From Choristoneura fumiferana (taxonomy: Eukaryota; Arthropoda; Insecta; Lepidoptera; Tortricidae): a stretch of 64,000 nt of DNA. Positions 57,695 through 64,000 of the stretch are shown here, in pieces. The notes under the pieces were generated by a model that was given only the letters and a program-made list of their open reading frames with translations, searched no databases and was not told the origin of the DNA. The position numbers were made by a program, and so were the translations under genes. The stretch lies in contig NC_133499.1 of NCBI RefSeq assembly GCF_025370935.1, forward strand, positions 6,350,234-6,414,233, read 5' to 3'. The stretch's first letter is position 1; every line of letters starts with the position of its first letter.

Positions 57695-58118
57695 GTGAGT
57701 GTTGACAACACCAGAAAAAGTATACAGTAAGGAGTATAAGTTATAAGACTATTTCATAAAAAGTTCAATTTTTCAATTGTCCACTTATTTAAAAAAAAAT
57801 CCTGACTCCATTTCACCACAAGAAGAAGTAATATTGTTTTTAAATATATACAAAACCTTGTGGTAAGTGATAAAAAGTCAGATAATCTTTGTTGTTGGAT
57901 CCAATAGAAAGTTTTGATGTAGTTACAAAATTACGATTTTTTTTCTCACAAGATGTCGTGAAGTTTTCCTGACGTCAAGAAATTTTGGATGTTTTATGTA
58001 GTTTATGTTTTATGATCTCGTCCTTAGGGTTAATCATTTCTTAAGCTGCTTAAGTGACTAAGTAAGAAACACAAGCTGAGATATGAGGTGCATAGGGAAA
58101 TTCGTGTCGGTACCGTTG

Positions 58119-58190
58119 ACCATCAGTGGTGTAGCGGTATAGCACGCGGTACGGATTACCGAGGACCTGGGTTCGATTCCCAGTGATAGT
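58119..58190 (+). ncRNA. tRNA-like sequence (probably a SINE head)
   Basis: 72 nt with an acceptor-like stem of 6/7 pairs (ACCATCA/TGATAGT), A-box-like GTGTAGCGGTATAGC, anticodon-like arm CGGTACGGATTACCG lacking U33, and perfect T arm CTGGGTTCGATTCCCAG. Shares its layout with 6837-6910. No terminator-like T run directly follows. Confidence 0.45.
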
Positions 58191-58633
58191 CTAATGTGCT
58201 GTAATGATGTATGAAATCTCAGTAGCCGAGTTTCATAATAGGGTGTCTTAAGGCCTAACTACGTACAGTTGCATTCAATATTTGATCTATATCCATATAT
58301 TAAATCCTCTATCATGTGTTCAAGAACCATTGAGAATGACCTGCATTAACGAGAACTAGGTAGGTATGTCTGCCCCACGAGCTGCGCCCCCCGTGCTGTA
58401 ATGATGTATGAAATCTCAGTACGACATTGGATTCTATTATTTCATACATCATTACAGTTCTGGGCGCCGCGCACGAGCAGCAGCAGGTCGTCGCGCGCGC
58501 AGCTCGTGGGGCAGACATACCTACCTAGTTCTCGTTAATGCAGGTCATTCTCAATGGTTCTTGAACACATGATAGAGGATTTAATAAAACTGTTTTGCAT
58601 TGCAACAAAACAGTTATTATGTGTGTGAAAAAA

Positions 58634-58810
58634 ACACAGCATTTATTGAAGAAGCGTCTATAATTTTTTATCAAAAACCATGTTAAAGAGTAAAAACGCC
58701 TTTACCTTTGTATGAAGTTACCGTTTCCTCTTGCTTGTCCTACTCACACGCAGCAGAGCGCGCTGTAAAAACGCTCCCAAAAAGGCGCGCAACTGTCATC
58801 TGTCACTCAT
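58634..58810. repeat. DIRS right inverted terminal repeat
   Basis: 177 bp; reverse complement of 63489-63666 except one 1-base indel and one substitution. Outside it lies a small perfect palindrome ACTGTTTTGCATTGCAACAA... Confidence 0.95.
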
Positions 58811-58844
58811 AAGTCTTCATGATCACCAGCAAGCACCTTGCTGC

Positions 58845-58943
58845 AATGCTGTGTGTTTTTTTCACACACATAATAACTGTTTTGTTGCAATGCAAAACAG
58901 TTTTATTATATGTGTTTTCAAAACACACAGCATTTATTGAAGA
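58845..58943. repeat. DIRS internal complementary region
   Basis: The first part is the reverse complement of the outer right end (58582-58652), the second part the reverse complement of the outer left end (63655-63688). They meet at TATTA (58904-58908), the same pentamer (as TAATA) that borders the inserted element. This serves as template for circle closure. Confidence 0.92.
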
Positions 58944-59248
58944 CCTGTTTGATATCTGCTGGTGAAAGAGTATTATACGCTATGTGAAATATCAAAAATA
59001 AAAATCTATTAATCAATGAACATAACCATTTATAGAATCAAAAAATTGCAACAAGATGTCTAACAAACTGCAGTCTCCAAATTATCTGCAGGACATAACT
59101 CTTAAAATTAAGAAACAAAAAACAATTAGGGCCCTGGCCATAATTAACATAAAAAAAATATAATTAATCAGAGTACTGAGTACTCAATCTATGAGATCAA
59201 TCATCACAATAGGAATCTAAAGTAAAATTTTCTTCATGAAAATTTACA

Positions 59249-60238
59249 TTATATGTCTGAGAAATTATCTCTTAGCTGATCACCATTATTACTATTATCC
59301 TCATTTCTTTCTATACTACGACAATAATGATTGCGAAATGTTTGAGCACTTTTCCAATTTGCTCGCTTTAAAATGTCCTCCAAAGGCCTATTTTCTATAA
59401 AGCTTCTAGATGCCACAGCGGACCGTACACTTCCTGGAGGTGCATCTAGGCCTATTTCTTTGAATATACTTCTAATCCATCCACCTATTATAGTGCGGGT
59501 AGCGGGCTTAACTGCTCCATTAATTGATATAAACAGATTGGTTAATTTATTATCTACAGATCGTCTCTCTCTTGTGCTCTCAATTAATTTAAGAACATGT
59601 CGAACTGGGCAAAGCTTTTCGTCTGGGTGCTTCTTTAGTAACCAACCTGATTGTCTGCTCTTTCCACTATCTGTCTTGGAACCAAATCTTGGCCACAGCT
59701 CCAGCTCATTGTCCCTGTTTTCGAAAAAACTGTCTTCAGCAATATCTAAAAGTGTTAGGTCGTGAACTCTTCGACCAGAAGCTAACAGTAAAACTATTGC
59801 TGTTCTTCTTGATACATCAAAAAGTCTATCTGTGCTTGGTGTATCTCTAAGCCAATCAAAAAGTAACTTTGTATCCCATATTCCAACTTTCTTTTCTTGA
59901 GGTCTGGTTAAAGAAATTGCCTTAATTATCTGACGAACAAAAAAGTTTTTGCTTATTTCTTCTGGACCTGTGGCAGAGTAAGTAGCTATTGCAGATTTAT
60001 GTACAAGCATTGTACGATATGCAAGCTTCTTCTCAAGAAACAAGCTAGCTAAATATCTTGCAACGTCATTCCCCAGGGGTGCTCTAGCATTAATACCATT
60101 TAAATTGCACCAAGAAAGCCATCGTTTAATAGGAACATTATAAGTGGATAGTGTAGAATTTCTCCAGCTCTTCTTAAGAAGTTCCTTTTCTTTTAAGGAC
60201 CAGTGAGCGACCTGGCTGGCCCACCCCCAATCTTCCAT
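59249..60238 (-). CDS. DIRS tyrosine recombinase
   Basis: Integrates the circular DNA intermediate by site-specific recombination instead of a DDE integrase. From the ATG at 60238 it is 329 codons; the frame itself is open from 62290 (1,013 codons) but the upstream part overlaps RT in another frame. An N-terminal SAM-like helical part (STYNVPIKRWLSW) is followed by the catalytic domain: ASGRRVHDL (first Arg), SVRSAVASRSF (second Arg region), ILKRANWKSAQTF with W where other recombinases have GH, and HYCR with the nucleophilic Tyr 25 residues from the end. All expected catalytic positions of the DIRS type are present, so it looks intact. Confidence 0.93.
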   Translation of the reverse strand: MEDWGWASQVAHWSLKEKELLKKSWRNSTLSTYNVPIKRWLSWCNLNGINARAPLGNDVARYLASLFLEKKLAYRTMLVHKSAIATYSATGPEEISKNFFVRQIIKAISLTRPQEKKVGIWDTKLLFDWLRDTPSTDRLFDVSRRTAIVLLLASGRRVHDLTLLDIAEDSFFENRDNELELWPRFGSKTDSGKSRQSGWLLKKHPDEKLCPVRHVLKLIESTRERRSVDNKLTNLFISINGAVKPATRTIIGGWIRSIFKEIGLDAPPGSVRSAVASRSFIENRPLEDILKRANWKSAQTFRNHYCRSIERNEDNSNNGDQLRDNFSDI

Positions 60239-62106
60239 GCCTGAAGTACTATCCTCTCTACCTGGGGAGGGGCTCTGCCCGTTGTCAGATCTATAAGATT
60301 GTTGTGCAAATTGTGAATTGGGTACGGTTCTGCTAGTGCCCGAGCACGCAGATCCGCCAGCCAAAAGCACTGCATCCAGTGCGGTGCTATTACTATGTAA
60401 GTTCCCACGGCCATATTGAGATGTCTTAGTACCCGAGGTATTAGGTTGGGCGGCGGAAATACCCAAGCCAATTTGAACGTCCATGGCCGACTGAATGCGT
60501 CGCAAAAAATTGCCGACCCATCTCTGGAGTCCCATGTTACATAGCGGTCTACGACCGCGGACTCGCTGGAAGCGAACAAGTCGACTTCGGGAACGCCCCA
60601 AATTCTGAACACGGCCTCCGAGGCCGGGGGCAACAAGTGCCATTCCGGCACTGGTCGATTCCTTGATAGGCGGTCGGCTATGCCGTTGTATCTGCCCGGG
60701 AGATACGCCGCCGAGATCGTGACGTTCAACTGTGACGTCAGCTCTAGAAGCTTCGTCGTCAACTCGAGTAGGGCCAGGGAACGCGTGCCCCTCTCGCTTC
60801 TTATGTAAACCACGAGGGTCCTGATGTCTGACTGAACTAAAATATGTGCATTGCCTAGCATCTGTTGGTGTCGACTTATCGCGCCGTAGACGGCGTATAA
60901 CTCCTTGAGGTTTGAGTGCCACGACCTCTGGTTTCTTGACCATCTCCCCGTCAGGTAAGTCTCGTTGAGGTGAGCACCCCAGCCGGTATCTGCTGCATCT
61001 GTTGTTAAAAAATGAGTTACTTCCTTTCGGTGCATCGCCACTGAGCTGTTGTCTATGGCCCTCTGCCACCAGTGTAACTCCATCTGAACTGAGCGGGGTA
61101 GAGGTTTCCTCTCTCTTGGTCTGCAATTCATTAGGTTCTTTAGGAATCTCTGGGTTTGACGGCAGTGTAGCCGCCCTTGGGGTGTTGTTAGGCTGGCAAA
61201 GTTTAGCAGACCCAAAATGCATTGAGTTTCTCTGAGGGAAGACCGAGCTCTGGTCATAATTTTGCCTATGGACTCCTTTACCTTTTGCACCTTTGATATG
61301 GGCAAGGCCATGGTTACTTGCTGTGTGTTCCACGACAGTCCCAGGTATTCCAGCTGTTGTGTGGGTGTGAGAACTGATTTTTGGTAGTTTACCTGCCAGC
61401 CTAGATTTTCTAGGGTGCTTAGAGTCTCCATGACTTGTTCGGCCAGCTTGTCTTTGTCCTGGTTTGCAAGGATATAGTCGTCTAGATACACAAGAAGTCT
61501 TATACCCCTCTTTCGTAGAAACTCTGCAATCCAATTTGACACTGCTGCAAAAGTCCGGGGGGCTGAAGACAGGCCAAATGGTAGTGCAGTTAGTTGTAGC
61601 ACTTCTTGGTTGTAGTAGACTCTCAAAAATCGACGATGAGTCTCTGCGATTGGTAAGTGAAAATATGCCTGGTGCAGATCTATTTTTGTCATCCAGTCGT
61701 TCATTTGTAGGAAATCTGCTACATCCAACTGAGAAACTAACTGGAAATGCTTGGTGGCTACATACTGGTTTAGGCCCCTTAGGTCGAATATGGGCCTCAT
61801 GCTTCCATCCGCCTTCTTTATCAAAAACATCTTTGAAAGGAAGCTGGAATTCAAAACTGGTGGCACCTCTAGCACTGCCTTCTCCTTCAAGTCCTTGATG
61901 ATTGCAGACATCTCTGGGGAGGTTCTTGTTGTAAATCTGTTTAGCATATTTTGTGTTAGATGTTGGAGAGGTGGCTTCTTCTTGAAAGGTATCCGTCCTC
62001 TGGTTACAATATTTATAATGAATTGATTTGCGCCCAGCTCTCTCCATACTTGTGCATGCTGCTTTAAACAACCCCCCCCGGAATGTCTGCCTTTGAATGT
62101 AGTCAC
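60193..62106 (-). CDS. DIRS reverse transcriptase / RNase H
   Basis: 637 codons, uninterrupted. RT: FLIKKADGSMRPIFDLRGLN (around residue 95), KIDLHQAYFHLPI (D143), LPFGLSSAPRTF and YLDDYILA (active site 207-210). RNase H: TTDAADTGWG (about 369-377), LKELYAV (E402), VQSDIRTLVVYI (D427) and YLPGRYNGIADRLSR (D478). After it comes a C-terminal extension typical of DIRS pol (VDLFAS, PPNLIPRVL, APHWMQ). The frame opens at a GTG overlapping the gag stop (GTGA) with no ATG, so translation probably follows gag by frameshift or reinitiation. Overlaps the recombinase frame by 46 bp from its ATG, and far more by open frame. Confidence 0.95.
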   Translation of the reverse strand: MTTFKGRHSGGGCLKQHAQVWRELGANQFIINIVTRGRIPFKKKPPLQHLTQNMLNRFTTRTSPEMSAIIKDLKEKAVLEVPPVLNSSFLSKMFLIKKADGSMRPIFDLRGLNQYVATKHFQLVSQLDVADFLQMNDWMTKIDLHQAYFHLPIAETHRRFLRVYYNQEVLQLTALPFGLSSAPRTFAAVSNWIAEFLRKRGIRLLVYLDDYILANQDKDKLAEQVMETLSTLENLGWQVNYQKSVLTPTQQLEYLGLSWNTQQVTMALPISKVQKVKESIGKIMTRARSSLRETQCILGLLNFASLTTPQGRLHCRQTQRFLKNLMNCRPRERKPLPRSVQMELHWWQRAIDNSSVAMHRKEVTHFLTTDAADTGWGAHLNETYLTGRWSRNQRSWHSNLKELYAVYGAISRHQQMLGNAHILVQSDIRTLVVYIRSERGTRSLALLELTTKLLELTSQLNVTISAAYLPGRYNGIADRLSRNRPVPEWHLLPPASEAVFRIWGVPEVDLFASSESAVVDRYVTWDSRDGSAIFCDAFSRPWTFKLAWVFPPPNLIPRVLRHLNMAVGTYIVIAPHWMQCFWLADLRARALAEPYPIHNLHNNLIDLTTGRAPPQVERIVLQAWKIGGGPARSLTGP

Positions 62107-63366
62107 TTCTGCTTATCTTGATTGGTGAAGTTCTTCTTGCCAGTGTAGTTGCCTTTGTTGCGAAAGTTATTTCGCTTCTGAAAGGTCTGTGAACCTCCTT
62201 GCTTGGCTTTATTGTCCTGTCCGGGATTTCTATTCTCTTGTCCATTATTTCTATTTCTCCTGTCTTGTTTATAAGTTGATGAGCGATCACGACTCTGTCC
62301 CTTTTCCTTTATATAGGAAGGTCTGTTAAGCCAAGTGTGAAAACCTCCTAGCGACTGTATTAGAGGCTGTAAGGCATCCCTGCTAAACAAGTACTCCGCG
62401 CTTGGTGGAATCTCACGCAATGAAGTTTTAAGGTTGATATTATTTACTTCCTTCAAAATCCTTTCTCTTCTTATTTCGATGCATTCACCTCGTCTACCAC
62501 AAATTACTTGCATCTTCCTTTCTGAACATTTGTGTAAAGGGGAACCAGGTCCTAAGAGAGAAGTTGCTTTCTCAAGTAAAGATGCTGGGTTTAATTCACT
62601 GGGGTTCCTTGCCGCCCAATTGATGAGCTCCTGCAGCCCCCCCTCTCAATAGTTCCTCATGCTCCAACTCAGCATTTGTTAGTCCGGCTAACATGTTCTC
62701 TGCAGAAGCTAAAAAATCTTTGGTAGCTTTGAAGTGAGTAAATTCCTCATTTACCTTTAAGGCTACAAAACCTGGAGTCGCTGAAAAACCCTGTAAAATC
62801 GACTTATATTTCAAGCCTTTCCAGGCTTGTGTGTTAAAATGCTGGAGCTTGGTAACCTTCCGAAGGCGCTCCTCATTAGCAGGTGGTACCACCTTCTTGT
62901 CGTCAGAGTCCGTCTGTAACTCACCCAATGTAAAGGTACCTGTACCTGCACTGCAGGGGTTTACTAGGTACTGACAAGCCGCTGACGTACTAGGCTGCTC
63001 AACTCTATTATTAGAGGTAGGTGGGTTGCCCTGATTGTTCTGAGAGAAGGCCGTCAAATATTGCGGCAACTGTGTAAGATACCCAGATATGAAATTGACC
63101 TGATTGACCAAGGAATCAACTCGTGGATCCACAGGTACATAACCTCGATCGCATCTACGACGCTTATTAGGGGGAAGCGATGAGGAGCCCTCATCGTCTT
63201 CCGAAGACGACGAAGACTCACTCTGACCATCTGAGCCACTCAAGTGGCGCCGGGAATTGCGTTCTTCGCCCGAAGCAACGCATTCTTCCGACCGGTCACT
63301 AACGACGCTAACAATGTCGTCCTCCCCGCCTTGTTTACTCATTCTTAGTGAGAAATATCGACTCAC
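62103..63366 (-). pseudogene. DIRS gag-like ORF1, one frame break
   Basis: Two frames, 63366-62596 (256 codons, starting MSRYFSLRMSKQGGEDDI) and the region down to 62103 (ending NFTNQDKQK), belong together. The first is acidic and serine-rich at its N-terminus (SESSSSSEDDEGSSS). The second is basic and Gln/Asn/Arg-rich (KQDRRNRNNGQENRN), as in nucleic-acid-binding gag ends. They meet at a G homopolymer (plus-strand C run at 62637-62643), where the frame changes by one base. This could be a mutation, a sequencing slip or programmed frameshifting. The protein has no strong sequence match I can name; the gag role is inferred from position and composition. Confidence 0.8.
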
Positions 63367-63488
63367 CTGTTATCCAACAACACTTTGGTAACACTTATAC
63401 ACAATATCACTATCTATTCACTCTCTTTTCTATTTATTTTGATGAAAGAAAAATTTTTTGAACATGGCGTGTGAAAAAAATTATACGC

Positions 63489-63666
63489 TATGAGTGACAG
63501 ATGACAGTTGCGCGCCTTTTTGGGAGCGTTTTTACAGCGCGCTCTGCTGCGTGTGAGTATGACAAGCAAGAGGAAACGGTAACTTCATACAAAGGTAAAG
63601 GCGTTTTTACTCTTTAACATGGTTTTTTGATAAAAAATTATAGACGCTTCTTCAATAAATGCTGTG
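63489..63666. repeat. DIRS left inverted terminal repeat
   Basis: 178 bp; see 58634-58810. It would contain the promoter of the element; no TATA box was assigned. Confidence 0.95.
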
Positions 63667-63722
63667 TGTTTTGAAAACACATATAATATATGGATATAGA
63701 TCAAATATTGAATGCAACTGTA

Positions 63723-63854
63723 CAGTCAAGGGCAAAGATATCGACACGGCCAAAGTTGCAAAAATATGTATACACGGCTTTAATGTTAAGTGCATAAAGT
63801 CGTGTATACATATTTTTTCAACTTTGGCCGTGTCGATATCTTTGCCCTTGACTG
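63723..63854. mobile_element. Palindromic Tc1/mariner-like MITE (TA target)
   Basis: 132 bp, almost entirely palindromic (CAGTCAAGGGCAAAGATATC / GATATCTTTGCCCTTGACTG), between TA dinucleotides. The other arm of the foldback (58264-58275) shows the uninterrupted site with a single TA. A degenerate relative is at 43044-43160. Confidence 0.9.
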
Positions 63855-64000
63855 TACGTAATTAGGCCTTAAAACACCCTATTATGAAACTCTGCTACGC
63901 CTCGTTTCATAAACCCACACTCGTGTTTTAAGGACCCCTATTACGATATGATTACGATACAGTTGCATAAAATACTATTATGTAACTCGTAACACGAAAC

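Larger units (their letters stand above)
58582..63688 (-). mobile_element. DIRS-like tyrosine-recombinase retrotransposon, about 5.1 kb
   Basis: Read on the - strand it has the full DIRS order: left inverted terminal repeat (63666-63489), gag, overlapping RT/RNase H and tyrosine recombinase frames, internal complementary region (58943-58845) and right inverted terminal repeat (58810-58634). There are no LTRs and no target duplication. The complementary region matches both outer ends joined together, as expected of the DIRS circular-intermediate model. ITRs differ at only 2 positions in about 178. RT and recombinase frames are open; gag has one frame break. Confidence 0.96.
58228..63892. mobile_element. 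Large foldback element split by DIRS and mariner-type insertions
   Basis: The left arm 58228-58387 pairs with a right arm now in three pieces: 58497-58582, 63688-63721 and 63856-63892. The loop (58388-58496) is GC-rich and has its own small palindrome (TGTAATGATGTATGAAAT / ATTTCATACATCATTACA). A DIRS element (58582-63688) and a 132-bp palindrome (63723-63854) interrupt the right arm. Confidence 0.85.

Noticed and set aside
55041..55376. 111-codon plus-strand ORF
   Set aside because: AT-rich intron sequence after an interspersed repeat fragment; no conserved motif and no splice context matching ACC.
61002..61898. Plus-strand ORFs of 77-144 codons within the DIRS element
   Set aside because: Antisense shadows of the RT frame; no conserved features.
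57695..64000. Remaining ACC exons 3' of exon 31
   Set aside because: Searched for the MYDQVLKFG, VDGL and INPRHMEMYAD-type blocks in + frames and found none; the intron leaves the window.

Overview
The window is a piece of a eukaryotic, very probably lepidopteran, nuclear genome. Reading the short conserved blocks across introns gives one large split gene on the + strand that spans almost the whole window: acetyl-CoA carboxylase (ACC). I could follow 31 consecutive coding exons (295-57694, about 4.27 kb of coding sequence, about 1,424 codons), all with GT/AG borders and mutually consistent phases. They run from the biotin-transfer linker domain through the biotin carrier domain (VMKM biotinylation site in exon 4), the central regions and most of the carboxyltransferase (CT) domain. 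The biotin carboxylase domain lies upstream of the window and the last part of CT lies downstream.

The 13.9-kb ACC intron between exons 12 and 13 contains a second complete gene on the opposite strand: an insect odorant receptor of the 7tm_6 type, 8 coding exons at 25621-13633, 391 residues, all phases compatible. Its introns hold a 0.9-kb ATCC/GTCC satellite, LINE fragments and several MITEs.

The CT part of ACC carries two unusual tandem amplifications. The end of exon 27 together with its splice donor and about 70 bp of intron is repeated 35 times with a 142-bp period (43672-48597). The end of the preceding exon 26 with its donor is repeated about 2.6 times with a period of about 447 bp (41398-42560). 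Only the first copy of each can give a functional ACC transcript.

The last 6 kb (58.2-63.9 kb), within the intron after exon 31, holds a nearly intact DIRS-type tyrosine-recombinase retrotransposon on the - strand. It has gag, reverse transcriptase/RNase H and recombinase frames, inverted terminal repeats and an internal complementary region. It is inserted in one arm of a large foldback element; the other arm preserves the empty target site, so the insertion chemistry can be read directly.

The remaining intronic DNA is dense with interspersed repeats: tRNA-derived SINEs with target-site duplications, LINE 3' ends, at least a dozen foldback or MITE families (Tc1/mariner-, hAT-, piggyBac- and Harbinger-like by TIR/TSD), microsatellites and minisatellites. 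The repeat types, short TTAGG-type motifs and the receptor family all point to Lepidoptera. No prokaryotic features (operons, ribosome binding sites, CRISPR) are present.
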